Origin: Ciona savignyi | Taxonomy: Eukaryota; Chordata; Ascidiacea; Phlebobranchia; Cionidae | NCBI GenBank assembly: GCA_000149265.1 | Contig: CH003244.1 | Span: forward strand, 1,048,975-1,112,974 | Length of the DNA stretch: 64,000 nt | Direction of reading: 5' to 3' | Shown here: in pieces, positions 11,790 through 24,480 of the stretch | Layout of the letters: the number at the start of each line of letters is the position of its first letter | Position numbering within the stretch: position 1 is the stretch's first letter | Notes under the pieces: generated by a model | Seen by the model: only the letters and a program-made list of their open reading frames with translations | Told to the model about the DNA's origin: nothing | Databases searched by the model: none | Translations under genes and position numbers: made by a program

Positions 11790-14700
11790 TCATAACGTCA
11801 TTCCGCTTGTGTTATCACCACAAGAGCTTTTGGGGTTTGGTAGTTCGCAGATGTAAGGGTTCATTTTGATGCAGTTTTCGTCATTCCACTTGAATTCGGG
11901 GTCTCCTTTACATTCTTCCACACAGTCCTCCGTGTGGTACTGCTTGTCTGGACGATTTTTCGGAAAGCAGTTGTAGTCTTCGCCCTGCTGGTATTTGCAC
12001 ACCGATCCGTCCGCCCACACCTTTCGGCGTTCCCTCACAACGTCATCTAGTCCTGAGTGAGAGTCAATATGTGACTTGGTACATCTAATATCTAACGTAA
12101 TATCAGAGCCCCAAATACCGTAACAAATACGGGTTAAACAATGCCCGCGAGCGGGCTTTACGAAATCCAATGGATATCCTCGAGAGTACTACTCTCATAC
12201 GGACATGATAAAAAAAAACCTGAATGAAACATGTTAAAATTTGGATCGCCAAAAACGTATATTCGACTTTAATGGTTTTGTAGTGACTCGCTGGACTGTC
12301 AACTAAAAGGTTCAGGGTCAAACGTTTTCATGGACAAGACACTCAAAGGACGTTACCTGAATAAAAATAGACTTCACAAAAAAACTTTTAAACGCCATTA
12401 TATTCAACACACTGCGATAACTGTGAAACTCAACTGAGCACAAGTTAACCTGACTGTTGTAGCATAACCTCCACTGCGTTTTCAATCTGCGAAAATGATA
12501 AACAACGAGTTCCCTATATGCATTGTTATTATAAAATAAGAACATAAATTTGCTTGCCTATCCAGAAGGTAGTTAGATCCGACTGCTGCATTAGAATCTC
12601 GAGAAAGTCTTGTATTCTGACCGACTTTGGCATGGCGAGGAAACCACCTTCCTGGCGGCAAATCCTCGACGCGTCATGGTAAGTTCGTAGATCCTCGAAC
12701 AACCTATAACATCGGCAATCCAACTCCTCGTAACCCCAAGGACATGGGTTGGGTCGTCTACCTGTGTATACATTGCGCATTTGTAGTGGATCTGTTTAAA
12801 TAATGTACGTTGAATCAGACAGGATGTAATAGGATGTCACGTTTATCCCTGTAAATGCGAAAATCAATGGGGTTACCACATGGGTAATCGTCAGATCACC
12901 TCGCGCCTACCGTGTCGGGTTATCGGAGCTATTGCAGTGTGTTGTGTATGACTTATACGTTTCTTTAACTAAGTAGTACCCATTAATCCGCTGGGTTCAG
13001 GCCATGTCCGTTAGGTACCTTGCCCAAGGACACAACCGACTAGCTAGTAACCATATTCTTTAACATTTCGGTTGAAAGCCGTCGCACCAGACTAACCGGT
13101 CGGACAAAGACAGTCTTCCGATTCGTTTGCCATTACAGAATTGGTTGTAAGTACCATAAAATAAAAAACGGGTAAATAAAAAATTAAGGAAAAGAAACGC
13201 GAGCACAAGGTAATGCGAGATTATATTACCATAGAACACTAACTTACAGTAAGTTAGTATTCTATGATATTACTTCGGGTTAAATGTGTCGATAGACGGC
13301 GCCAAGTGATCGTAAATCGTTGTTGCAAAATCACTAACATTAACCTTGTAAGATCGTTTAACCTTAGTATAGTTAACAAGCAACATTGATCTACAACTGT
13401 CAACCATGGATCTAAATTCCAAACGGTATAAAATCGTATTTAGAGTAGTATTGTGGTAAAACGGCAGTCATTGTAATAATTTGCGCCTATCGTCGGGTTA
13501 CCGGGCCAAGTTTGGAACCGTGATGGGCTTGTCACAACATAATTTTTATAAATGAAATGCTTTGTATGAATTGGTCTTGCTAACCATTCGGCCACACGAC
13601 CGTTGCTGGCATTCGTCAGAATGCCGTGCACCCATATACAAGTTTATTTTCCAAACAGAGTTTACTCGGTGCAAAGGACATCGAAGTTAGATATTACACA
13701 GGTAATACTCAAAATACCTTGCGTCCACAGTAGGGTTATCGGTCGGAGCTACTGCGGTGTGTTATTTCTTTGAATAAAGGATACAATTTTATCCACTACA
13801 TGTATACCACGGCCGTAAGTGCTGTTCCAAAAACGCGAAAAAAACTACCAGTTTCAAATCAATGTACGAACCTCCCTTAACCAGTAGAAAAAACGTTTCG
13901 ACCGCCACTATAGGACTGTTTTACAACAACGGACCAGTATTAAAATATTGTATATAAGACTGTTCAATAATAATAAAATATTTTAAAACAGTAGGCCGTG
14001 CAGCGTCTATAGAAATTCGCCTCACACCCAAATTTTATCTTGTTTTTACTCTTTTATTTTGCAAGAGGCCTACTCACATTATATACCATAAATATTAAGT
14101 TTATTTTGTGGCAACTACTATAACTATACGCACATGTTAAACAGAACGCCCATTGCCTCCAAACAATGTTACTTGTTTATAAATAAAGGATCAATCTTGC
14201 CCATGTAGCAAAATTGTTATTGTTTCATATTTATGATTGAGTTTCGACCGCGTGACTGATGTAAGTACCGGTTCTAACTACATATAAACATTAACACGTA
14301 GGCCTATTGCAGCTTAAGTTGTAATAGCTGTGTAGTGGTAGGTGTACGTAAGGGTATTTTGTTTTTGCTTGTGTCATTTTGGTGGTTATTATAAATGACA
14401 TAAAAATAATTTGTATTTATTGGTGGGCATGAAAACCACACTCGCCCCCACCTTATGGGTACTAAGGAAATATAGCGCAATTAATATATTGCAGATTGCC
14501 TTTTATGTGGCGCACATGACACCCTGTTTAGCTTAACCCGTAGATGTAAACCCGACATAGTGTTTAGCTTAACCCATGGCTTGAATAGGTCAGGTTTGAT
14601 GTATACGCTAATGTTAGATATGTTTCGAACACGCAGAATCACGTTTTATCAGCTCATATAGTACAACTTGGTTAAAAATAACGGCCCCAAAAACCAACCG

Positions 14701-17700
14701 CAGACTAGTTACGATCAGTGATGGGATTCAAGAAGTTCGCATAGGGTTCGGTCGAACCCGTTATTGGAACGTCGGGATAATCACCGATCCGATTCTTGCT
14801 TTTTTACAAACATTATATTTTTTAGGGAACCTGTTGTTAGTAAGTACGATACAAAAGAGAACCTGTTCTTAAAATTTTGAATCCCATCAATGGTTACAAT
14901 CTTTGTTCCTGGTGTTCAAAATTACCTATATCCCGGAGTAGTTGCGCAGCGTGTCTTCGCATTTGTCTTTTATCTAAAGCTTGATGCCAAACATAGATAT
15001 CTTTAATGTCGCCTTGGAAATGGGGATTAAATCTCGGGTTTCCAGGTAAACGAAAATCTCGACGACCGTTACTTAGTGTACCGTTTTCATCCTGGGTGAA
15101 AAGCAAATGTCAGTTTTTTATTAAACAGAGACAATTTTTAAACCACCCAGGCAATTAAAGTATAAATAATCGTCATGAAATATTCTTAGAGCACCTTGCC
15201 CATGGATAATTATAATTATTGATCATGCCTAGCATATAAAACTGTCTGTTATCTTCGCCATGACCTGTATTTTACGCTGCTGGTTCAACAACAATGGAAT
15301 GAAGAAGAAAAAAGTGTCCTTACCCTTGCGTGGCCCACTGTTAGCGGCGCATTGCTGGTCAGGTTCCCAACCACTTGCATATAGGTTCCTTTACCGTCGG
15401 GCATCCCATCAATATACGGTGTTATCACAGCGATATTGTCGCCGTACGAATGGCGATCAAATACAATGCTTACGACCGTCCACTTATGATCAGGTATCGA
15501 CGACTTTCCGTAGTCTATATGACCAGGACTTTGGTTGGCGTAAAACGAAATCGTTTCTGTGTAAGTTGGAAAAAATAAATGCTTGTATTGTTGAGACTAT
15601 AACATGTGTAGGCTAGTTTTCACAAGTTTAAAACCGTCCAGACTACTGGAACTATCAATTGGTCCCTTTTTTGAATTCGTTAATTTATATTTGGGCCATT
15701 ACAGGTGGTGTGTTTATATACTGGTTATATTATAGACACAGTTGTTTAAATCAGCCTCAATCATGTTAAATGATGTTACAATTCATTACACTGTAATGAC
15801 CTGCCTACTGGAGGCTTAACAGTTTGTTTTATTAATACTTATGCAGAGTAATTCGAATGCATTACGTGTGTATCGCTAATACACGATCGTGTGACCGAAC
15901 TGATTGCGCACATAAAACAGCTATGTTTTCAGCAACCCAACTATGGGGTGGGTATTTTAACAACTGACTTAATGTCTCAGTCTGACCCGTCTGGTACATA
16001 TTTATCTTATACCAAATATACTATTTATCACACATAACGTATTAAACACGTACGTCCATAATAACTCGGCACCACGAACTCCCATCCGTAATTATCGGTG
16101 TCTCTTTTCGAGACGATCCTTGCCCCCCTGTTCGCCTTGCTATCGTTGTTAGTGGGTCGGAGGCGGATCAGCGCGGTGAGAGTGAAGCTATGATGGTCCA
16201 AATCGAAATCCGAACCAAGGTCGACGAAACTGTTGTTCTCGTGGCTGAGAAAGAAGAAAATCACATAAAGTTTATCCAAGTAGATAGAACAACAAAAAGC
16301 GACGATTTTAAGATGATTTGTGAAAACTGCAATTCGCTTTACTTTATCTACGAATGCACCGAATGTGCTGGTTAAAGAATTATAATAGTTATAAACACAT
16401 ACAAAGGTTAAGCTTTGAATATGATTAGAAAAAATCAATTCTGGCACATTATTTTTCCATTACAATTCGCTTACCAGTAATCCACCTTCCAAACCCTTGT
16501 CGGGTTCGGAATTATGACGTCACCCATCTGTCGTCCCATCCGTTTCCGGAAATCACCTTTGAGGATTTGCCGCATGGCTCTCACAATGTAGAGATTGGGG
16601 TTCAACCCCGGAACATCCCTAGAATTTCCCGGAATTCGAGCGAGTTTCAACTTACTCACCGTACTTTCACTCACAAGTGGCAGACAAAGCTTTTGCCCTG
16701 GTAAGATCTCTATGGATAAATATGATACATATGTAAAAGCAAGTCACATATTACACAGTCTCCTAAATAACGGCTTAGGTTAAATATGGCCTTCTCATGT
16801 TTATCCACACAGCCAAGACAGTTTACGAGGGTATTTGCAAAGAAGTTCTTCAGAGTTAGGTCTATTGCAATGTATTTGTTGTTTGAAATTACTTTAATTT
16901 TTAACTGGCCATAATATTTTAGGGAATCGGCAGCGTCTTTTCTAGGGACTTAGCCTCGTATACCAGATTGGTGGTAAGGCTAGAAATCGATCTTAGCTAT
17001 GGCCCCGTCTAAGCAACATTAGTTACAACCCGGCCGACGGTGGGCGCGAGGTAATCTAACGATTTTCCCGTGTGTTAACCCCCTTGGTTTTCCATTCACG
17101 GGGATAAACATGAATATCCTATTCTATCCTATTAATAACAAATAGTAATGCTCGAGTATAGATAAGTATTCCGTTATCCCATTAGACTAATACTAATGTA
17201 AGGGATTTATTGTGACAATGATTTCTTAATAGGCTTGGTATATATCGAAATTAGGCTTTGTATATATCGTCATATATTTATCAATATCATTTAAATGTTA
17301 ATAAGTAAAGTCACGGTTAATAGTGTATACTGGCAGCGTTCTATGTCAGCCACCGAGTTACGATGCCTATCCGTCAGTGAATTCAGACCTCGCTACGGTT
17401 TGATAGTTGCAAGTTTATGGTAAAGTTATACAACTTAGCTTAAATTCTGAAAATTCCAAATCACTTCATCAAAATGACGTGTTACCTCCGTCATCGTTAA
17501 ATGCTATTTGTTCGAGCAGCGATCGGACGAGGTCGTTTTTCAACTTTCGTTTCCGGTTCCTGGCCGTTTGTGTCATTTTGAGCCTCTGATCCCTCAAGAT
17601 GGCGGGCGAGAGGATAAACGAGGATGGGATGTGAATTTCTTTATGCGGACTCACCTGCCCCTGTTTATATTGTTTTGGTGGTTTATTTGGTCAAACACGT

Positions 17701-18514
17701 AAAGTTTTTTTCTAATTAGTATAGCCTAAACACGAATTTTGTCGTCAAACTGCGTATGGCGATTCTTAAAATCTTGCGTAAAAACGAGTAACCACTCCAG
17801 TTAAAGAAACATCGGCAGAATTATGTGTGGTTGTGTCACTAAAGCAGAGCACTTAAATAGTGGCATTGATAAGGTGTAAATCCAGTGAATCGCACTGCTC
17901 TTTGAAATAACTTGGATCATCGGAACACGGGAAATAATGACCCAGCGATATTTGGAAGACTAAATACTTTTCTGTGGATTTAGGTTCCTTTCAAAATAAT
18001 GAGACACACCCAACCAAACACACATTAATATTGATATGGAAACTGGAAAACGTATACTAAAATGCTCTAATAGTTACAAAATAGTGAATGAACAATTTAG
18101 GTTCCTTAAGATGAGCTTCGATCGGTCGCTTGGCCGAATGGTTAACGCGACCGATATACATACCAATTCTATGCAAAAAAACGGTCTTATAGGAATGGGC
18201 CCATTATGAGTTCGAAACTTCGTCTGGTTAAAAAAAATGAGGCGAAAAGCAGCTAACCGTGTGGGTACGATCTGTAAATCAGCATATTGCATCATTTACC
18301 TAGATTTAAACAGGGAAATAGATCCTATACTTTTTGCTGTTATGAATTCCGCATATTTGGTATGTTCCACACATCTTACCTCCGTTCCATTGTACACCCA
18401 TGTACTGTTCACAAACGCTACTCGCGGATTGTTGGCAGTGTTTCCGACAAAATTTTGACCAGTGACGCCGAATATATTCATCAGCAGGATACAAACTGGG
18501 AAGAGTTTTATTGT
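11790..18514 (-). CDS. Secreted LamG-jellyroll plus C-type lectin protein (start unresolved)
   Basis: Exons in transcript order: 18514-18380, 17654-17486, 16697-16475, 16244-16054, 15556-15324, 15091-14926, 12761-12558, 12052-11790. Phases 0,1,2,1,0,1,1 all match, giving about 528 residues to a TGA. The first exon encodes a hydrophobic run (LFPVCILLMNIFGVTG) that looks like a signal peptide, but its initiator Met is not found in frame before it. A middle region has a basic RNRKRK, a possible furin site. Exons 4-6 form a LamG/concanavalin jellyroll: FVDLGSDFDLDHHSFTLTA, WTVVSIVFDR, YIDGMPDG, LTVGHA, FQGDIKDIYVWHQALDKRQM. Exons 7-8 form a C-type lectin domain: CPWGYEELDCRCYRLF, TTFWIGLDD, WADGS, TEDCVEE, KWNDENC and YICE. 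The usual EPN/QPD sugar-selectivity position reads RPD. The 12557-12053 intron starts with GC. Ligand and function unknown; a role in recognition outside the cell is inferred. Confidence 0.85.
12818..13110 (-). repeat. SINE copy in the lectin gene's intron 6
   Basis: Nearly full-length copy: tail GTTTATCCCTGTAAATG, CAGATCACCTCGCGCC, CATTAATCCGCTGGGTTCAG and CCTTGCCCAAGGACACAACC as read on the plus strand, so inserted in minus orientation. Fragments of the same family recur near 13475-13510 and 13725-13765. Confidence 0.75.
13231..13265. repeat. Fold-back hairpin, 17-bp arms with one mismatch
   Basis: ATAGAACACTAACTTAC, one base, then GTAAGTTAGTATTCTAT, followed by GAT. The ATAG...CTATGAT frame matches the hairpin at 6331-6359. 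Confidence 0.75.
13560..13612 (-). repeat. tRNA-Ser-like repeat head
   Basis: On the minus strand reads CGGTCGTGTGGCCGAATGG then TTAGCAAGACCAATTC. TGGCCGAATGGTTA matches the A-box/D-arm of serine tRNA genes. No complete cloverleaf follows, so it is a SINE head fragment. Related copies are at 18120, 21960-22130, 52430-52466 and 57955-57990. Confidence 0.55.
14716..14892. mobile_element. 177-bp hAT-type element in the lectin gene's intron 6
   Basis: Ends CAGTGATGGGATTCAA and TTGAATCCCATCAATG are inverted repeats with one mismatch. Flanks GTTACGAT (14708-14715) and GTTACAAT (14893-14900) are an 8-bp target duplication with one change. It lies only 33 bases from the donor of the 15091-14926 exon. 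Confidence 0.8.
17025..17130 (+). repeat. SINE 3' fragment in the lectin gene's intron 2
   Basis: Begins in the CCGACGGTGGGCGCGAGG block and runs through the family tail ATTCACGGGGATAAACATG to TATCCTATTC units; 5' truncated. It lies between the 17654-17486 and 16697-16475 exons. Confidence 0.8.
18120..18225 (+). repeat. tRNA-Ser-derived SINE head with A- and B-box
   Basis: GGTCGCTTGGCCGAATGG then TTAACGCGACC has the tRNA-Ser/Leu A-box (TGGCCGAATGG) and a GGTCGC/GCGACC stem; about 75 bases on, GAGTTCGAAACT fits a B-box. The spacing is too long and no acceptor stem closes, so it is not called a tRNA gene. It lies in the intron between lectin exons 18514-18380 and 17654-17486. Confidence 0.55.
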
Positions 18515-18804
18515 CTAGTTTAGAAACGGAATTATGTGAAATATTTATAAAGGTATTTTTTATCCGCATTTTCAAACGTTCACAATCAAAATTTAGACCT
18601 TTCGCACAACTGACGAAAATCTTAGGCAAAACACGTAATGAATGTTTGGTGGAGAAGCAACACCGTATGTCGGTAGAAGCTCAAGCGATTGTTTTAAACA
18701 ATGTCTAATGGTATGTATTTTTATAGTTCATTTTGTAACGTGCGTCAATTTGAGACAAATCGACTGAACAAAACATAGTGTGCGCTTTGTCGTTCAGTTT
18801 AGTT

Positions 18805-19126
18805 CAGTGGTTCTTAAACTATTTCAGTCGCGCCCCCCTTGAGATTTGTCATTCAAGCTCACGCCTCACCTACTCAAAAATCAAATTTACGAAAAATGGA
18901 ACAATAATTTATTTGCCATTATCCTGCTTTGTGTGAAGAATGTAACTGTTTTTGGAAAACTATTCGTTTAATTCGAGGCTTTGTTAAAGTGTGTTAACGA
19001 GAAATACGAGGTTTGACTGTAATTAGGAGCTGTTTTTCATCAATATGTCACTGTCATGCTCGCGCCCCCCTTGAGAAGCTTTCACGCCCCCCAAGGGGGG
19101 CGCGCCCCCCAGATTAAGAACCCCTG
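18805..19126. mobile_element. 322-bp hAT-type non-autonomous element
   Basis: Ends CAGTGGTTCTTAAACT and AGATTAAGAACCCCTG, flanked by perfect 8-bp duplications GTTTAGTT (18797-18804 and 19127-19134). The interior near both ends carries C-rich CGCGCCCCCC motifs in opposite orientation. Confidence 0.88.
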
Positions 19127-20870
19127 GTTTAGTTGGTTGTAAAGTTTCAACTTATATCCACAACTCTAACAGCAGGAAAATGAGTTGCGAGATCAACGTT
19201 ATGTGGCGATAACCGCGGACAAATAGTATGATGTTGATACCCCACTAAAATATAGACTATACATTAACTACAAATCGTAAAAAATACGGATACACCACTA
19301 AAAAGATGGAGTGCGTACATTAATTATACATCGATACATCGATTCACAATTATGAGATTAGAGTAAGTTCGAATAGTATACTTAAAAATGTTACACGCAC
19401 TTATAGTAGAAATACCGGGAACAACGCATTACTTTTTAATGCGTGTTTTTTAATAGCTACTTTCGTGGCTGTGTAATTTTTGCAGTTCGTTTTAAGCTAT
19501 AAACCTCAGTGTCCATTAAGCTTTTAAGTCAGGGGCATCTAAAATTTAGAAGTGAAAGCGTTTCTGTATAATTATTATTATTACATTATGACAGTATAGT
19601 GTAATTAGTTCTAAAGTACATGATACGGCCACGGGCCAAGTGTTTCATCTGTACATGGACACAAACTATTTTTCGGCATCAAAACTATTCATAAATAACA
19701 AGCAATGGCCTCAAAAGATCACACTATAAGAAATTTAAACTGCTACATTGAAATGACAACTTGCCGTATATCCTGATAAATACGTGTCTGTGATTGTGTA
19801 TACCGGCACAATGGTATTGGTGACGTATTTGTGCGTCCAGTTGCACGTAAAATTGAGGTTGCACACGTTTTAGGTTGGAGAGGTTGTCATAATAATTGTA
19901 ATTTAAATATTTTTTTCAAGCAAGCACAACCCTGACCCTAACTCCAACCATAGCTTTTATGACTAAGTTAAGTTGCCTTCCCAATAATCTGTCAAAGTTT
20001 TTTTCCTATTGGCAATCTACCTTAATTGTAGGTGATAAATTAGAGTCACAAAACGTCATAGTTAAAGTTTGACGAAAACAAACCATTATAGGACGCGTAT
20101 TTATAAGGGAAACCTATTTTTTAGCATTTGGCAGCCATATATAGATATATTGGTCCTTTACTAGATACAGTATCCTGTGCTAATGATCTTCGCTATATGG
20201 TTTTAGAAGGTACAAGTGCATCCTGTCGTTAAACCCTTTCTTCGCAGTATATTAATAAGTTATACGAACCAAAACTAATACGCGAAAACGGAAAAAACAT
20301 TCTTAGCCGTAAAATCTATCTTAAGCGGAACGAGCGATTTGCCGTAATTATCCGGGATTAAGGGTCATAAAGTCCGGCCGTGGAGCGAGACTTACACTGA
20401 CCCTGCGTCACACCCTGTAATTATGCACATTTCAACGACCAGAAGACGACTTCTAGTTAAAAAGGTTGGATTCTATGAATAGTGGGTTATACTTAATTTT
20501 CAAGCCGTTACTGTGATAATTCTCGCTCTTACATCCTTAATACATGCGGCCCCAACCCATCCGTGCCAGTTACTACTATACAGATGTCTAGCCGATGCAG
20601 CAATATTTCACTTTAAACCAAACCAAATATTATGAGCTTGCCACTTGTCCGTATAGGCCACTGATCAAAATTTCATCCATGTATCAATTCTAATAAGCAT
20701 ACCTTTATATCATATTTCCAACCCGCAAGCATACACATTTGCTCAACACGCCACCAATGCCGATTTGCGATAGCTTCAAACATATAGTGTCTAGTATATA
20801 TATAAAGGGCAAAACTAAATCAATAGGCGCATTAAACTATATACATTTACTCTAAAAGAACAAAACTTAC

Positions 20871-20898
20871 CGTAAGTCAATACTGCAAGAAACTTCAT
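20871..20898 (-). other. Candidate first exon encoding MKFLAVLTY
   Basis: An ATG followed by nine codons with signal-peptide character runs into a strong donor (ACG then GTAAGT). It would be a natural leader exon for the downstream lectin gene, but it ends in phase 1, while the 18514-18380 exon needs phase 0. Either another exon lies between, it belongs to another transcript, or it is chance. Confidence 0.25.
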
Positions 20899-21959
20899 AA
20901 TTTTCAGTAATCCTTGCTTATTCTAACTTGTCTGACGGTCAGTTATATTAAAATTTGTCTTTGTTTTTGCGTATGAAATGATTCCTTATGAAGTTTGTTG
21001 CAACTTCTAAGTACAACCTGAAAAGTTTGAAACAACTTTTACATTAACTGTCATAGTGACCGCAACGATTAGATTTAACAGCTGTTTTGTATTCGTCTGA
21101 CGTTCATGGAAAAAAAAACAAATTACCATTGTACCATTTTCCCCTTGAATGTTATTCGTGATAGATAATAATTTCCTGTAGAGTAGCACTAAAATCTTAA
21201 TTTATGTAGTCATCTGTCATTTAAACAACACTATAATTTGCTGGGTTATAGCTAATACTCGCTTCTTCAGTTGTGATATTTTTTATAGTTACATGGCAAG
21301 ATTAACACGGCTACATCTCTATTACTTCCTACGAAATTACTAAAATGTTTTGTTTTGAAAAATATATACGGGCTACTGATGGCGTTATAAAAGAGCTGGT
21401 CACCTCAAAATCCGGGATAGTTTTAATCTGACGATGCTACCTCCCTATCCGACATTCGCCAGATATTCTGAGTGCCGCTACCACCTGTTTAGATAACCGG
21501 ATCGTTTTGTAACTTGCTTTTTCTGTCGACGCCTTTTTCTGCACGTTCTCTATCTTCGACTTGAAACTCATTTTTAGCATTGCGACCGCTGCACTTCAGT
21601 GTAACGAGCAATAAAAAATACCACACGTTCCACAGCACAATTAAATGACATTAACTACTATTAAATGAGATTTCTCAGGTCGCACGGTGTGATCATACCA
21701 GTGATCTTCAACCGGTGTTTCGCGAAAGGTTGTCAGATGTTCCGCATTATTAACTCATCTATAAGTCTTCCTAAATGGCCTTTCTTTAATTAAAGTAATT
21801 GTTAAACGGGACAATACTGTAATAAAATAACTTTGAGCTTCTAGTAATGAAGACGGATATAATTGGCTAAGATACTCTTTTATTGTAACACGATGTTTCT
21901 TTTTTTAACAGTGCTAAGTTTCTGGCAAATATTGGGATCGTCCGTTTTTATTTACAAAT

Positions 21960-22330
21960 TGTTTATGTATCGGTCGCGTTAACTATTCGTCCAAACGATT
22001 GTTCAAGATACTCATTTTTACCTAGCTAAGTGTTAAGCTAAAGATCAACACATCTCTTAGACCGTTTATTTTATATAGAAATTGGTGTATGAATCGGTCG
22101 CGTTAACCATTCGCCCACACGACCGTTTAGTGCTCAATTTATGTCCTAATGAATAAGAAAACGCAGGGGACGTTAATACGCGGATCATCGACATTATTTC
22201 ATGATCACCATTGTGTTTCCGGAGCGATTGAAGTGTGTCGTACATGATTGAAAGGTTCCTCTAGTTTAAAGTTGAATTCAGGTACGATATTAAGTCGCCT
22301 GCCCATTGACACAATACCGATTCGTTTAGA
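21960..22330 (-). repeat. tRNA-Ser-like heads and diverged SINE sequence
   Basis: Two copies of the tRNA-like motif (complement of GGTCGCGTTAAC with CATTCGCCCACACGACCG) at about 21966-22006 and 22086-22126, followed by a diverged minus-strand SINE body to about 22330 that retains GAAGTGTGTCGTACATGATT and GCCCATTGACACAATACCGA. Confidence 0.5.
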
Positions 22331-24354
22331 TTCAACAAGTGGTGTTCGGGTGCCTGCAACCACTAATGTTATCAATTAAGCTTACCGATGAGAATATAAT
22401 AAGTAAGACGGTAGTTATTAGTTTGTAGTCAATATTATTAATTAATAAGTACCTTATGATATACCTTGTTGGATTTGTACCATTACAAAAATTTTTATAC
22501 TCCCCGAGACGTTTTAATATAAAACGTGTTCCGAGATTTAAAAAATGGGAAAGAGCGACCAATATAGCTTGGATAAACAGGCGACGGGCATAAAATAATC
22601 AGAAGATTATCCGTGTGTAAGAAATCCTATATGTTTGAATTGATGCACCGCCAACACTAATCTAGTGAATAAGCATGGAAGAAAAAAGGAACGTTATCGT
22701 TGGCCGACGAAGAGCACACCAATTAGTCGAAGGTGGTCGAAAAAATTCTCCGCAGATGAGATTTCTTAAACGCTAAAACAATTTCTTCCTTTTTTTACTG
22801 TCAGCAGAAATTTTAAGAAAGTAAAATATTGTGGCATAGGCATATGGACTACAATATGCATTTAATGCATTAAAATAGTCAAAAAGTATGACATGCACAC
22901 ATGAGTAGCGAATAAAGAAAGTGAATGACTCAACATACTGCACATCAAAAAATCAAAAAGGTTGAGTTCGACTTAAAAAGTAAAACATAGGATAGGATAT
23001 TCATATAATTACGAATACCTAATTTATTTTGGGTTGTATTTCCCTCATATAGAGATTTAAAGTAGTTTTATAGATAGTGACTGTGACACAGGTTATTGAG
23101 CTTCCGGTAGGCCTAACAACGGTCACCGCGTCACGCCAGGCATGATTGACCACGGCACAACATGAACGTACTAACCTTACGTTTACTTTTTGTATTTTAT
23201 TATGTTATTAATTTTATATTTTAATTTATTGATTATTAGGTAAAGAGAATAAAGTAAAAATTTACCAATGCCTAATGTCACGCAAATGTACACCAACTAA
23301 ATATACAAATTCATATTCGATGGACCGTGAAGGCCTCACCCCGCTAATCAATCATCCGTGCATCGACATTCATAAAATATCGAGAACTTACTAGAAGCGG
23401 TTTTTGTATAACATTTTCGAGTTTTAGACCATATGTTAGCTCTAATTAGATCGGAAAGTGTAAATTTTAGGGAGCCGTATGAGAAAAGTGTAGAATGAAC
23501 GTCGAAAAGGTGTTTTACATGTAAGGCGTGGCTGCAAGATCAGTAATCGACATTTTCAAATCTGGCTTGTGACCAATTGTGTCACTACACGATGGTCCCA
23601 GCTGTCGTGCACGTGTGTTATACCAATAAGTCGATCCGTTGCAAGCTTTTCTTATGGATGTATTGTACTTAATATTTCCGTTCTAGGTTTTGTGCTTAAA
23701 ATGTAAATGTATTAATAAAAAATGAATGCCATGTAGAGTGTTTGGCAGTCTAAAATACAGCGAAAACAGTTGACACCCAGCTAAACAACAGTAAACATTA
23801 TAGCATTAGCAAAACAGCCTAAAATACAACAACTAAATGGAAGAAAATGAAAACTGCACATGCTATGACAGTGCTGAAAAGCAGATCAGCATAAGGATCA
23901 GAGTTTAAGTCATTTAAACTCCTGTTATTAAGCAGGTTTCCTCTTTCCATTTAATCATCATTACCTTCTGTTATAGTAAAACAATTTTACTTTAAAGATA
24001 GATGTTGTCTAATGCTGTAGGTTTACATAAACTGACAATTATCTCATTATATGACTAATGTATATCAGACACAACGACAAACTTATAATTATGCTTTCTA
24101 TGTGATTATTATTTTTCAATTTGGCTTTTACTAGCCTACCGAATTAATCATTTAAAGTTTGATTATTTAATGCTTTGAAGTTGCAATAGAATAGGATTGT
24201 GGTGTTAATGCACTGTTTTTTTCTTTTGACTGTACCAAACGAAAAAGAAAGTGTATTACTTATTTACTTTATATGTAATTTGGTAAGGTAAAGATATTTT
24301 TCTGATCAGTTTGTTTTTAAAAATTGCTTTTTTGCATTTGGTACTTGTGACATA

Positions 24355-24480
24355 TGATAGGATATTCATGTTTAGTGCCTTGCCCAAGGACACATCTGAC
24401 TAGCTAGCAACCAGTTTCGTACCTGCAACACTTCAGCTAAAGGTTATCACACTTAAACACCAGACTAATCTGTCGGACTG
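24355..24480 (-). repeat. Internally deleted SINE copy
   Basis: Tail GATAGGATATTCATGTTTA is joined directly to GTGCCTTGCCCAAGGACACA and the head region, so the middle of the family consensus is missing. Confidence 0.7.

Noticed and set aside
16190..16375. Plus-strand frame with acidic and basic residues
   Set aside because: Antisense shadow of the LamG exon 16244-16054, which is confirmed by phase and motif.
18120..18225. Serine tRNA gene
   Set aside because: A- and B-box are present but spacing is wrong and no acceptor stem closes; other heads of the same type are scattered, so it is a SINE.
18306..18629. Alternative frame of lectin exon 1 with several Cys (KFCRKHC)
   Set aside because: Its phase leads into an immediate stop in the next exon, whereas the hydrophobic frame joins cleanly.
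21699..21730. Another hAT-type element starting CAGTGATCTTCAACC
   Set aside because: No matching right end or target duplication found nearby.
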